NCBI RefSeq assembly: GCF_017355885.1
Contig: NZ_JAFEUU010000024.1
Span: forward strand, 1-41,237
DNA from: Sabulicella rubraurantiaca
GTDB lineage: Bacteria > Pseudomonadota > Alphaproteobacteria > Acetobacterales > Acetobacteraceae
DNA: 41,237 nucleotides
Reading direction: 5' to 3'
Shown here: positions 1 to 8,559 of the stretch, one piece after another
Layout of the letters: every line of letters starts with the position of its first letter
How positions within the stretch are numbered: the stretch's first letter is position 1
Program-made: the position numbers and the translations under genes
Notes under the pieces: model-generated
What the model was told of the DNA's origin: nothing
Seen by the model: only the letters and a program-made list of their open reading frames with translations
Database searches by the model: none

Positions 1-756
1 CCAGGTGCACGCTCATGGCCGCGCTGGTGCAGAAGGGCAGCACCAGCGCTGCTCCCTTGCCCTCGCCGGGACAGACAGCGCCGAAGATGAAGGTGGATGC
101 TGTTCTTTGGTCCCGCGGCGCGGCGGGACGGCTGCCTCGCGGGGCCCAACGCCGGGTGAGCTTGTTCTTCTGGCCGACGCGGGCCTCGTCGGCGAACCAG
201 ACCTCTACGGCCGCGGGCTCAATGCCTTTCTCCTGCGCGATGGTGTCCAGCACCGCAGGGAAGTTTTTTTAAACGCCTCAATGGCGCCCTCGGCCTGGGC
301 ATGGTGGCGTGGCCGCGCCGAGAGCTTGCGGTAGCCCATCGCGCGCAGTTCCCGGCTCAGCGTCTGCACCGACACCGAGACGCGCAGCTCCTCCCACAGC
401 CATCGGCCCAGGTCGACCAGTCGCCAGCGCACCACGCCGTGGATCGCTGGGATTGGTCCCGTCTGGATCGCCGTGATCAGTGCCGCGCGGTGAGTGTCGG
501 TCAGCCGTGCCGGCTGGCCCGGCGCCTTGCGGTCGATCAGGCCACTGGGCCCCTCGGCGTTGAACCGAAGCACCCAGTCGCGGACGATCTGCAAGGTCAC
601 GCTGCCGAGCCGCGCCGCCTCGCTCCGCGACGCGCCGTCGTAGATCGCAGCCAGCGTCAGCAGCCGACGCGACTGCGCCGCATCTTTCGATCGCCGCGCC
701 AGGGCGCGCAGCGTCCGCGCATCGTAGTCAAGACGAAGGGGAAGCGGCTGACCCAT
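1..756 (-). CDS. IS630-family transposase, copy A, in two frames and partial
   Basis: This is a DDE transposase. The first frame (756-205) begins MGQPLPLRLDYDARTL and holds the helix-turn-helix region (SRSEAARLGSVTLQIVRDW) and a second winged-helix part ending in YRKLSARPRHHAQAEGAIEAFKK. At a run of seven T (264-270, AAAAAAA in the coding strand) the homologous protein continues in the -1 frame (NFPAVLDTIAQEKGIEP, then WFADEARVGQKNK with the first catalytic Asp) to the window edge. The break could be a programmed -1 frameshift, which is known in some IS630 elements, or a plain indel. The downstream catalytic residues lie outside the window. Confidence 0.8.
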
Positions 757-846
757 GGCAAGGCTCCGTTGCTCCGCACCTTGAATCAGATCCGGGCCGC
801 GTCGGGGAAGCCCCCTCGTGAGTCAGCCTCACCGAGACTTGGTATA
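1..846 (-). mobile_element. IS630-family element, copy A (cut by the window edge)
   Basis: This is the right part of an IS630-type insertion sequence. Bases 1-846 align along their length with 20071-20903 of the second copy, with scattered substitutions and small indels. The outer end reads ACTTGGTA followed by TA near 845-846, fitting the TA target preference known for IS630. Beyond it, the sequence returns to the alcohol dehydrogenase reading frame, which places the junction. The left end lies outside the window. Confidence 0.85.
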
Positions 847-1777
847 ACGCCGCATTCGCTTCGGTCAGCGGCATGACATGGGTTTCGGCGCGGATGGGAA
901 TGCGCGGCGCAAGGTTCAGGAAAGCCTCTCCGTCCGCGCGCGTCAGGTTGGCCACCGAGCGTAGGACGCGCTCCTGCCAGAGCAGCGCATAAGGGAAAGC
1001 GGGGATGTCGCTCATGTGGATGCCTGCACAGACGACGCTCCCGCCCGCCTCCACAGCTCCCAGCGCGGCGGGCACCAGCGCTCCGTGCGGCGCAAAGATG
1101 ATCGCTGCCTCCAACAGGGCGGGCGGCACCTCGTCAGAGCCACCAGCCCATGCCGCGCCGAGGCGGCGAGCGAAATCTTGCCCGGCACGATCACCCGGGC
1201 GTGTGAAGGCGAACACCTCCCGTCCCTCGTGCTGGGCAACCTGAACTATGATGTGTGCCGCAGCACCGAAGCCATACAGGCCAATACGTCTCGCCGTGCC
1301 GGCCATACGGAGGGCGCGGTGCCCGATCAATCCAGCACAGATGAGGGGTGCCGTCTCCACGTCCGCATATCCCTCCGGGATGGGCAGGCAGAAGCGGGAA
1401 TCAGCAACGGCATACTCGGCGTATCCGCCGTCGAGCTGGTAGCCGGTGAAGAGCGCCTCCGCGCAAAGGTTCTCGCGCCCGCTCTGGCAGAAACGGCATG
1501 CACCGCACGTCCAGCCGAGCCACGGCACGCCAACGCGATCACCTACGCGGAGGCGCGTCACCCCTGGGCCCACCTCCGCCACGCGCCCGACGATCTCGTG
1601 ACCCGGGACGAGGTCGCGCTTGGGATGAGCCAACTCGCCGTCCACGATATGCAGGTCGGTACGGCATACGGCGCACGCGGCAACGCGAATGACCACTTGC
1701 CCTGGCGCGGGCTTTGGGTCGGGCACGACGGCGCATTCCAGTCGTCCGGGCGCCCTGCGGAGAAGCATGGCACGCAT
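728..1777 (-). pseudogene. Zinc-dependent alcohol dehydrogenase, 3' end replaced by IS630
   Basis: This is a medium-chain Zn/NAD(P)-dependent alcohol dehydrogenase of the CAD2-like group. Counting from MRAMLLRRAPG at 1777, the catalytic zinc ligands are Cys38 and His60-Glu61 (PGHE). The structural zinc site is Cys91, Cys94, Cys97 and Cys105 (CGACRFC...C), and the nucleotide-binding turn is LYGFGAAAH. I chose 1777 because the family begins MKAM-like there; the open frame runs back to 1876 but that stretch is not family-like. About residue 310, after TEANAAL, the frame enters the IS630 end and adds about 39 foreign residues before a stop at 728. Only the last 15-25 native residues seem lost, so residual function cannot be excluded. 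Confidence 0.85.
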
Positions 1778-1841
1778 GACCAACTGTGCCATGGGCGTGC
1801 CGCATGGTCGAGCTTTGTCGCACCATGTCGGCTTGATACAT

Positions 1842-3056
1842 CTACGGAAATGCACTCTCGCCGGATGGAAGTTCAAAGATCATCCGATAGCAACCGGACG
1901 CTGCGGTGCGCATGTTGTGAGCGAAGCCCCAGAGGTAGAGAAGAAACTTGCGATATTCGGCCTCGCCGAACCTCTCCACGACGCTCTCGTGGTTCTTCTC
2001 CCAGTTGTGGGCCCATTGGCGGAATGTGAGATAGTAGCTGTGTCGGTCGTCAAAGAGTTCGACCAACTGAAGGCTCGTCTGTGCCATTGCTGCGAGCAGT
2101 TCGTGCAGCACGAGCAGGGAGTGGTTGCCAGGGTAGATGTGCTTGACGACAACCGAGTTCACATCCTTCTTGCTCGCAGTCGACGACCCATCAAGAAAGA
2201 TACGTCCGCCAGGCTTTAGAAGGGAGACGAATTTGGCCAGCACCTTCTCGTACTGCGGCAGGTGCTCGATCACCCCCATCATAATGATGGCGTCATACTT
2301 TCGTTCGGTTTGATATTCCAAAATATCAGCGAAGATCAGCTCCCAGTCGTAGCCTTCTGCTTGGGCCGTTTCTTCAAGATATGCAATGGAGGCGCGCGAG
2401 ATGGATAGGCCTGTGCATCTTACTCCGCGTTCTGACGCGTACTTGAACCAGCTTCCCCAACCCGGGCCAATCTCCAAAATGTGGTCGCCCGCCTTCAGTC
2501 GGCATCTCTCGAAGCAATAAGAGAGCTTGCGCAGGCAGGCGTCAGTCAGTGGTTCGTCGTCTCGCTCGTAGATGCCCTGGGTGTAGAGCGGCATCTTTGG
2601 GTCGAGAAACTGCAAGAAGAATGAGGCGTCTCGATCGTAGTGCACAGAGATTGCCTGTTTGTTGAGCCGCGTTTGGCCCTTCAGCAAGGGTTCAACGAGC
2701 TGCCAGAGCGTCAGCAGGGGATGCCGGTCCGTCAGAACGCGATTGCGGAGCCAGAATACACTCAGCATCTCGCCTTCTATGTCGAAGTCGCCATTAAAGT
2801 AAGCTTCTGCAAGCCTCCGCTCGTCAAGGCTCGCGAAGGCCAGCACGGAGCGCCGGTTGCGGAGCAGGAACTTGAATGCGCATGAGCCGTTGCCAAAGCG
2901 CCGCGCCGTGCCATCGGGCAGGATGAGGTCAAAGGCGGTTGGGAGATTGGTGCACTTCGCCGCGAGGCGCTGGTGGAGCAATCGGGCCAATCCGGAAACC
3001 GGCACCTGATCGGACGCGGGCAGGAACCCGTGGGGTGCTATTGCGTCTCCAGCCAT
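1842..3056 (-). CDS. CFA-synthase-like SAM-dependent methyltransferase
   Basis: This 404-residue protein belongs to the cyclopropane-fatty-acyl-phospholipid synthase superfamily, which transfers a methyl group from S-adenosylmethionine to unsaturated acyl chains at the membrane. It has an N-terminal lipid-binding-type region. The Rossmann SAM motif is ILEIGPGWGSW, followed by GVRCTGLSIS, MMGVIEHLPQYEKVL and a HIYPGN segment where E. coli Cfa has YIFPNG. The catalytic cysteine context of E. coli Cfa (YSCAYW) reads YTQGIY here, so the Cys is absent and the true reaction may differ. The coding region looks lower in GC than the metal genes next to it, suggesting separate acquisition. It lies 65 bp upstream of the dehydrogenase start on the same strand and may be cotranscribed with it. 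Confidence 0.75.
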   Translation of the reverse strand: MAGDAIAPHGFLPASDQVPVSGLARLLHQRLAAKCTNLPTAFDLILPDGTARRFGNGSCAFKFLLRNRRSVLAFASLDERRLAEAYFNGDFDIEGEMLSVFWLRNRVLTDRHPLLTLWQLVEPLLKGQTRLNKQAISVHYDRDASFFLQFLDPKMPLYTQGIYERDDEPLTDACLRKLSYCFERCRLKAGDHILEIGPGWGSWFKYASERGVRCTGLSISRASIAYLEETAQAEGYDWELIFADILEYQTERKYDAIIMMGVIEHLPQYEKVLAKFVSLLKPGGRIFLDGSSTASKKDVNSVVVKHIYPGNHSLLVLHELLAAMAQTSLQLVELFDDRHSYYLTFRQWAHNWEKNHESVVERFGEAEYRKFLLYLWGFAHNMRTAASGCYRMIFELPSGESAFP

Positions 3057-3468
3057 TGAATTGTCCTCCGAGTTATTGCCGCCTCAGAGCCCAGCCCAGG
3101 ATACGCCCATGCCTGGAAACCTAGTTTAGTTCATCTCGCCACGTGGTGATCAAGAGCGAAATAACACGCCGAATGCAGCGAGAAGCAAAGCCACCCACCA
3201 CGTTGATCACCGTCGATACGACATGCCGACTTCGTCGAGGCACGCTGTCGCGAGGTCCAGTTCATCCTCAACGAACGCCCGAAGAACTATGCCCGGGATC
3301 GAACGGGTGCCGCCGCTCCGTCTTCCACCACCCGGAGGACTGATCCGGCGCTTCGTCGGTGGCTCAGCAGCCTTTTGAGCGGAAGCCACCCGGCGCGTAC
3401 CTCAGAGTATTGAGCCGAGGTGAGACCGGCACCAAGAACAGCGTGCGGGCGTCAGGCCCGAAGAACGC
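3057..3468. other. Intergenic stretch between the metal operon and the CFA-like gene
   Basis: I see no convincing gene here. Short frames cross 3143-3389 on both strands, but none resembles a family I recognise. They look like debris or noncoding spacer. The metal operon ends at 3469 and no strong T-tailed terminator is visible after it. Confidence 0.4.
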
Positions 3469-5886
3469 TCAGTGAGCACTCTGTCGGTCATCGATCTTGA
3501 CGGAACGCAGCCGCAAGGCGTTCCCCACCACGCTCACCGATGAGAGCGCCATCGCGGCAGCTGCGATGACGGGCGAAAGCAGAATGCCGAAGAAAGGATA
3601 GAGCAAGCCCGCCGCGATCGGCACGCCAGCAGCATTGTAGACGAAGGCGAAGAACAGGTTCTCGCGGATATTGCGCATCACCGCCTTCGACAGGCGTCGT
3701 GCGCGCACGATGCCCGTCAGGTCGCCGCCCAGCAGCGTCACCCCCGCGCTCTCGATGGCAACGTCTGTGCCGGTTCCCATCGCCACCCCAACCTCGGCTG
3801 CGGCCAGGGCTGGGGCATCGTTGACGCCATCACCCGCCATGGCGACGCGCCGGCCCTCGCCCTTCAGGCGCTCGACGATGCGCTGCTTGTCCTCGGGCAG
3901 AACCTCCGCCTCGACCTCGGTGATTCCGAGGCGCCGCGCCACGGCCTCGGCAGTGGTCCGGTTGTCGCCGGTCAGCATCACCACACAGATGCCCTCGGCC
4001 CGGAGCCCATCGAGTGCCGCTTGCGTGGTGTCTTTGATGGGGTCCGCAACCGCGATGAGGCCGGCTGGGGCACCATCCAGGGCGACAAAGAACACGGTCG
4101 CTCCATCGCCCCGGAGGCGCTGCGCCTCGTCTACCAGGGCACCAGGATCCACGCTCAGTTCCACCATCAGGCGGGCGTTTCCGATGGCGACGCGGCGGCC
4201 CTCGACCGTTCCGGTGACGCCGCGGCCGGAAGGCGCGTCGAACCCCTCGACCGCTGGAATGGTCAGGCCACGGTCGGCCGCGGCGCGAACCACTGCCTCC
4301 GCGAGCGGGTGCTGGCTTGGGCGCTCCAGCCCGGCGGCAAGGCGCAGCAGGTCGCCCTCGGTCACCCCAGAGACCGGCACCACGGCAACCACCTCCGGCC
4401 GCCCCTGCGTGAGGGTGCCGGTCTTGTCGACAATCAGGGTGTCGATCCGCTCGAGGCGCTCCAGCGCTTCGGCATTCTTGATCAGCACGCCAACCTGGGC
4501 GCCACGGCCGACCCCCACCATGATCGACATTGGCGTCGCCAAGCCGAGGGCGCAGGGGCAGGCAATGATCAGCACCGTCACCGCGGCTATGAGGCCGAAG
4601 GCTAGGCGCGGCTCAGGCCCCCAGATGGACCACGCGGCAAAGGCAAGCACGGCGACGACGACAACGAGCGGCACAAACCATCCCGCGACCTGATCAGCCA
4701 AGCGCTGGATCGGCGCGCGGGACCGCTGCGCACCCGCGACCATCCGCACGATCTGGGCGAGCACGGTGTCCTGCCCGACGCGGTCGGCGCGCATGACAAA
4801 GGAACCCTGCCCGTTGAGCGTTCCGCCGACCACCCGCGCGCCCGGGGCCTTCTGCACCGGCACAGGCTCACCGGTGACCATGCTCTCGTCGACGTTGGAG
4901 CGGCCTTCCAGCACTTCCCCATCCATCGGCACCTTGTCGCCGGGCCGGACGCGCAGGCGGTCCCCCACATGCACATGGGTAAGTGGGATCTCCGCCTCGT
5001 CGCCATTGGGGCCGATCCGTCGCGCCGTCGGCGGGGCGAGGTCTAGAAGAGCGCGGATCGCACCCCCGGTCCGCTCGCGCGCCCGCAACTCCAGCACCTG
5101 TCCCAACAGGACGAGCACGACGATGACGGCGGCGGCCTCGAAATAGACCGCGACGGACCCGTCCCCGGCGCGGAAGGCAGCCGGGAAGATGCCGGGCGCC
5201 ACGGTCGCGACGACGCTGAAGACCCAGGCGACGCCAGTGCCGAGCGCGATCAGGGTGAACATGTTGAGCGAGCGGTTGCGGAGGCTCGCCCAGCCCCGTT
5301 CGAAGAAGGGCCAGCCCGCCCAGAGGACGACCGGAGTGGCCAGCACGAGCTGGATCCAGTTTCCGACGCGCGGGCCACCGACCAGGTGCATCATGCCCGT
5401 GAGGTGCCCACCCATCTCGAGCAGGAAGACAGGGATCGTCAGGGCCAGCCCAACCCAGAAGCGGCGGGTGAAATCGGCAATCTCGGGGTTTGGCGCCGCC
5501 TCTGCGGTCGGCATCTCGGGTTCGAGCGCCATCCCGCAGATGGGGCAGTTGCCCGGCCCAGGCCGGCGGATCTCCGGGTGCATCGGGCAGGTGTAGACGG
5601 TGCCGGGCGCCACCGTCTCGGCGCGGAGCGCAGGCTTAGGGACAGTGTACTTGGCAGGGTCGGCGACGAACTTCGTGCGACAGCCGGCCGAGCAGAAATG
5701 ATAAGCGACGCCAGCGTGCTCGGCGTGGTGGGGCGTCGTGGCCGGATCGACGGTCATCCCGCAGACAGGATCCTTCACCGTGTTGGCTTCGTCGGCCACC
5801 ATCCCTCCGTGGTGCTGGACGCTGGGCCCAGGATCGCGGTGGGCAGCCCCGTGTCGATGATGGGCGTGGTGATCGTGGTCGCTCAT
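3469..5886 (-). CDS. copA: Copper-translocating P1B-type ATPase
   Basis: This is an inner-membrane ATPase of about 805 residues that exports Cu(I) (or Ag(I)) from the cytosol. The start [13 protein letters not shown] is set by a 4-nt ATGA overlap with the upstream membrane-protein gene. In order it has a His-rich N-terminus, a YHS domain (about residues 37-80, [12 protein letters not shown]...FCSAGC), and a heavy-metal-binding segment (YTCPMHPEI...[12 protein letters not shown]). Then come the membrane segments, the TGEP actuator loop, the CPC ion-binding motif ([11 protein letters not shown]), the phosphorylation site DKTGTLT and the hinge [10 protein letters not shown]. The usual ferredoxin-like HMA domain with MxCxxC is missing and is replaced by the YHS and CPMHP modules, an arrangement known in a subset of Cu ATPases. 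It is the last gene of the metal cluster. Confidence 0.95.
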   Translation of the reverse strand: MSDHDHHAHHRHGAAHRDPGPSVQHHGGMVADEANTVKDPVCGMTVDPATTPHHAEHAGVAYHFCSAGCRTKFVADPAKYTVPKPALRAETVAPGTVYTCPMHPEIRRPGPGNCPICGMALEPEMPTAEAAPNPEIADFTRRFWVGLALTIPVFLLEMGGHLTGMMHLVGGPRVGNWIQLVLATPVVLWAGWPFFERGWASLRNRSLNMFTLIALGTGVAWVFSVVATVAPGIFPAAFRAGDGSVAVYFEAAAVIVVLVLLGQVLELRARERTGGAIRALLDLAPPTARRIGPNGDEAEIPLTHVHVGDRLRVRPGDKVPMDGEVLEGRSNVDESMVTGEPVPVQKAPGARVVGGTLNGQGSFVMRADRVGQDTVLAQIVRMVAGAQRSRAPIQRLADQVAGWFVPLVVVVAVLAFAAWSIWGPEPRLAFGLIAAVTVLIIACPCALGLATPMSIMVGVGRGAQVGVLIKNAEALERLERIDTLIVDKTGTLTQGRPEVVAVVPVSGVTEGDLLRLAAGLERPSQHPLAEAVVRAAADRGLTIPAVEGFDAPSGRGVTGTVEGRRVAIGNARLMVELSVDPGALVDEAQRLRGDGATVFFVALDGAPAGLIAVADPIKDTTQAALDGLRAEGICVVMLTGDNRTTAEAVARRLGITEVEAEVLPEDKQRIVERLKGEGRRVAMAGDGVNDAPALAAAEVGVAMGTGTDVAIESAGVTLLGGDLTGIVRARRLSKAVMRNIRENLFFAFVYNAAGVPIAAGLLYPFFGILLSPVIAAAAMALSSVSVVGNALRLRSVKIDDRQSAH

Positions 5887-6425
5887 GACGGTCTTCCAAG
5901 AGTACGGGGTGAGCCTGACAACTGCCGGGCGGCGGCGAGACAGAGCGGCGGAAGGAGGAGCCACTGAAGGATGGGGGAGAGGCCGGTTCCGAGCGGGGGC
6001 AGCGTCGGCATGGCAGGGGCATAGGCCCAGCTTCGCCAGACCTCGACGTTCAGCCACTCGAGAAGGACGGTCGCAGCGACCCCCGCCGCCGTGGCGACGA
6101 GGCCGACGTGCCAGAAGTTCTCGCCCGGCCACCGCCAGGACCGCGTCAGGACCACCGCGGCAGCCAGGGCCGTTGCACCGATCGCGCCATCGCCGACCGT
6201 GCAGTGGGCGACGCCAAAGGCGATTTCCCCTGGGCTCCCTTCCGTCCACAGCGTGTAGAGCGGCAAGTGGACTAACTCCCAGGCGAGGTTGGCGCTGAGC
6301 AGCAGGCCAAGGTACTGGCCCGCGAGCGCCAGGGCGGCCTTCCCTGCAGGCTCCGGCCCCAGCACCCGCTCAGCTCTCGCGCGAGGAGCCAGAAGCCCTG
6401 CCGCCATGGCTGTGGCCGTGCCCAC
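5883..6425 (-). CDS. Polytopic membrane protein of the metal cluster
   Basis: I do not recognise the family. The protein of about 175-180 residues has about four hydrophobic segments (around [56 protein letters not shown] and [18 protein letters not shown]), so it should sit in the inner membrane. It starts with GTG at 6425 or, more likely, ATG at 6407, inside the end of the DUF2933 gene. Its stop overlaps the CopA start as ATGA, so the two are probably translationally coupled. That position suggests a supporting role in copper export, but nothing in the sequence shows the function. It has few Met, Cys or clustered His residues that would bind metal. Confidence 0.75.
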   Translation of the reverse strand: MGTATAMAAGLLAPRARAERVLGPEPAGKAALALAGQYLGLLLSANLAWELVHLPLYTLWTEGSPGEIAFGVAHCTVGDGAIGATALAAAVVLTRSWRWPGENFWHVGLVATAAGVAATVLLEWLNVEVWRSWAYAPAMPTLPPLGTGLSPILQWLLLPPLCLAAARQLSGSPRTLGRPS

Positions 6426-6615
6426 CGTGCATGAAAAGGTGCATCAGCGGACAGGCCAGCAGCAGGAGGTAGGGCAGTGCGCCAAGGACGTGGCCCCAGT
6501 GTTCGCGCACCACGTAAAAGGCGGCAACGAGGACGAAGCCGAGAACGGCGATGCCCACGGGCGTGCGCCACCAGGACGGCCGCACGGTGCCTCTTTCGTG
6601 CGTTGCGTGGTCCAC
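6370..6615 (-). CDS. DUF2933-type small membrane protein
   Basis: This is a protein of about 81 residues with one clear hydrophobic region (TPVGIAVLGFVLVAAFYVV, then [29 protein letters not shown]). The [16 protein letters not shown] ending is typical of DUF2933 proteins, which sit beside copper genes. The Cys, Met and His residues there could bind metal at the membrane. The start is inferred as GTG at 6615, because the preceding gene stops at 6617-6619, leaving only one base between them, and the family begins MDHA-like. A longer frame reaches 6753 but lies within the preceding gene. Confidence 0.75.
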   Translation of the reverse strand: MDHATHERGTVRPSWWRTPVGIAVLGFVLVAAFYVVREHWGHVLGALPYLLLLACPLMHLFMHGGHGHSHGGRASGSSRES

Positions 6616-6616
6616 C

Positions 6617-7216
6617 TCAGTGCATCCCCATCCGCATGGATCGGAAATGCTCGGCCATGAGTTCGTCGGCCGTGCGGCGCTGCTCCTCCGAGAGCGCGGC
6701 GTAGAGCGGCCCAGCGGCGGCCGAGACGGCCCGCATCGCTTCGAGTTGGGCACTGAGGAGGGCGATCCGCCGCTCTATTTGCTGCGGCGCCGGCGTGGCG
6801 CCCGGAGCACCCTGCATGCTCGCCTGCACAGCGGCATGCAGACGCCCCGATTGAGCGCGGACGGCCTCGGCATAGGTGTTCCACTGCGTCGCCTGGGCGT
6901 CAGTGATCCGCAGCTCCGCGCGGATGAAGGCGAGCCGCCCCTCCACGCGTCGGAACGGCTGCGTGGCCATCGCCATCCGGCGTTCCTGCATCATCCGCAT
7001 CATGTCGGCCCTACCGCCGCCCATCATGCCACCCGGGCCGCCCATCCCCATGCCTCCCTGCTGCGGCGGGCGCTCCGGCGCGCCGGGCGCCGCTTGTACG
7101 CCCTGCGGGTGGTGGGCGGTGTGTCCGTCATTCGTACCGGGCGCTTGCGCCAGAGCCATGCTGATCGTGCCCAGCGCCAGCGCGGTTGCGGCGGCCAGTC
7201 CTGTAAGCTTTCTCAT
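6617..7216 (-). CDS. Spy/CpxP-like periplasmic protein
   Basis: This is a periplasmic protein of about 199 residues. The start MRKLTGLAAATALALG at 7216 has AGGAGG placed just upstream and gives a clear signal peptide ending near ALAQA. After it comes a His/Met/Gly-rich linker (GGMGMGGPGGMMGGG, MMRMMQERRMAM), then a helical region with the LTxxQ-type signature (LRITDAQATQWNTYAEAVR) of the Spy/CpxP superfamily. Related proteins act as periplasmic chaperones or metal-stress sensors. The Met-rich part suggests copper binding, which is inference. It sits between the DUF411 and DUF2933 genes on the same strand. Confidence 0.8.
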   Translation of the reverse strand: MRKLTGLAAATALALGTISMALAQAPGTNDGHTAHHPQGVQAAPGAPERPPQQGGMGMGGPGGMMGGGRADMMRMMQERRMAMATQPFRRVEGRLAFIRAELRITDAQATQWNTYAEAVRAQSGRLHAAVQASMQGAPGATPAPQQIERRIALLSAQLEAMRAVSAAAGPLYAALSEEQRRTADELMAEHFRSMRMGMH

Positions 7217-7309
7217 GATGCTCCTCCTGATCTCGCCTTGGTGCGGGTTCTGTCCCAACCGTTCTTTTCGACAATTCCTGCGTCGCGCGCTTTGACCCCG
7301 CGCAAGGTT

Positions 7310-7777
7310 TCAGGTCGGACGCGCACCCGTGAAGCGCATGAAGGGCCGGTGCGAGCCGTCCGCTCGCCACGCGACCACGTCGTAGGTCTCCGGCGCATGC
7401 CCTGGCACCTCCATGCCTGGGCTGCCGACCGGCGTGGCAGGGACCGCAAGGCCGACGATCCCAGCGGGCCGTTCCGACAGGAGGCGACGGATGGCCGGGG
7501 CCGGCACGTGACCCTCCAGCACGAAGCCGGCCACCCGTGCCGCATGGCAGGAGAGGAGGTCGGACGGCGTGCCGAGCATGCGCCGGACTGGCGAGACGGA
7601 AGCGACGACCCGGTCCTCCACCGTGAACCCCTCGGTTCGAAGGTAGTCCACCCAGCCGGAGCAGCAGCCGCAATGGGGATCGCGCCAGACCTCGATCTGG
7701 GGCGCCTGGGCGGAGGCGGTGAAGCCGGTCGCAGCCCATGCCGCCGTGCCAAGAATGAAGCTTCTGCGTGAGGTCAT
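7310..7777 (-). CDS. DUF411 family exported metal-binding protein
   Basis: This 155-residue protein has a twin-arginine-like signal (MTSRRSFILGTAAWAATGF). The DUF411 core starts at IEVWRDPHCGCCSGWVDYL, a thioredoxin-fold-like region with the CGCC metal-binding pair. It continues to CHAARVAGFVLEGHVPAPAI, a conserved stretch of the family. Members are encoded in copper resistance clusters and probably bind copper in the periplasm. The gene begins 23 bp after the DUF305 gene and shares its operon. Confidence 0.85.
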   Translation of the reverse strand: MTSRRSFILGTAAWAATGFTASAQAPQIEVWRDPHCGCCSGWVDYLRTEGFTVEDRVVASVSPVRRMLGTPSDLLSCHAARVAGFVLEGHVPAPAIRRLLSERPAGIVGLAVPATPVGSPGMEVPGHAPETYDVVAWRADGSHRPFMRFTGARPT

Positions 7778-7800
7778 GGCCCTCGTCTCCGGAGTGGGTC

Positions 7801-8424
7801 TCAGCGATTGGTTGGACGCTGCAGGAAAGCGCGTAGCTCGGCGATCTCACGCTCCTGCTCGCGGACCACCGCCTCGGCCGTGCGGCGCATCTCAGGATCG
7901 CGGCCGTACTGGAGTTGGACCCGTGCCATGTCGATCGCGCCCTGGTGATGGGGGATCATCGCAGCAGCGAAATCGCGGTCGGCATCGCCCGTAAACTGGA
8001 TTGCCATATCGCGGTGCATCTTCTGGTTGGCGGCCTGGAACGCGGCCGTTGACGGGGAGGCAGCTGCGCCCGGTGCCGGGGCGGCGCTATGGTCATGCGC
8101 GCCGCCGCCAGGCTGGCTCCGCGCCGCGCCATGGTGCATGCCCCCATGGCCCATGCGGCTCATCATCTGGGCGTGCATCTCGGGCGTCATGCGTTGGCGC
8201 ATCGCACTGTAGACCTGTGCCATCTGCTCGGGTGTCAGGTCCTGCATCATCCCCATCATCTGCTGGATCTGCTCGGCGGTCGGCGCAGCCCGGTGCGGGG
8301 CGGCCTGGGCCGGCGCGGCACCGTGGCCGCCATGGTTCTGCAAGCCCTGTGCAGCCGCCAAACTGGCGCCTCCAACGGCGAGAGCGGCGATGGCGAAGGT
8401 GGCCCTGATCGTGGCGCTTGGCAC
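7801..8424 (-). CDS. DUF305 family exported protein (CopM-like)
   Basis: This is the first gene of the second metal operon, 207 residues from a GTG start at 8424 with a GAGG upstream. A signal peptide (ATFAIAALAVGGASLAAAQG) is followed by a His/Met-rich half (MMGMMQDL, MHAQMMSRMGHGGMHHG). The DUF305 core follows: FAAAMIPHHQGAIDMARVQL, with the conserved MIPHHQ metal ligands. DUF305 proteins bind copper in the periplasm in some bacteria. A candidate operator for the response regulator lies 69-85 nt upstream. Confidence 0.88.
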   Translation of the reverse strand: MPSATIRATFAIAALAVGGASLAAAQGLQNHGGHGAAPAQAAPHRAAPTAEQIQQMMGMMQDLTPEQMAQVYSAMRQRMTPEMHAQMMSRMGHGGMHHGAARSQPGGGAHDHSAAPAPGAAASPSTAAFQAANQKMHRDMAIQFTGDADRDFAAAMIPHHQGAIDMARVQLQYGRDPEMRRTAEAVVREQEREIAELRAFLQRPTNR

Positions 8425-8492
8425 GGTGTCTGTCCTCTGCAGATGTTATGTTGCCATCTTGCGCACGGAGCGCGTCGTTGCTTCTCCAGCTC

Positions 8493-8509
8493 GTGACATA
8501 GTGTTGCAG
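8493..8509 (-). promoter_or_regulatory. Candidate response-regulator site before the DUF305-copA operon
   Basis: On the minus strand the site reads CTGCAACACTATGTCAC. It shares 12 of 17 positions with the perfect inverted repeat at 15970-15986 (GTGACATACTTTGTCAC), including the ACT core and the whole TGTCAC arm. It lies 69-85 nt before the GTG start at 8424, a distance close to that of the other site from its gene. TGACA-spacer-TGTCA is the known form of CusR-type copper boxes. Binding is inferred. Confidence 0.55.
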
Positions 8510-8559
8510 GAGCGTTCGTGCTGCCCGCAGCAATGTCGCGATGCCCCAGGCTGCCTTCG

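Noticed and set aside
3207-3389. Small minus-strand frame between the metal operon and the CFA-like gene
   Set aside because: No ribosome site, no recognisable family and an overlapping plus-strand frame of equal quality.
3671-4693. Open frame of 340 codons on the plus strand
   Set aside because: Antisense to copA with a Ser/Arg/Thr-rich shadow composition.
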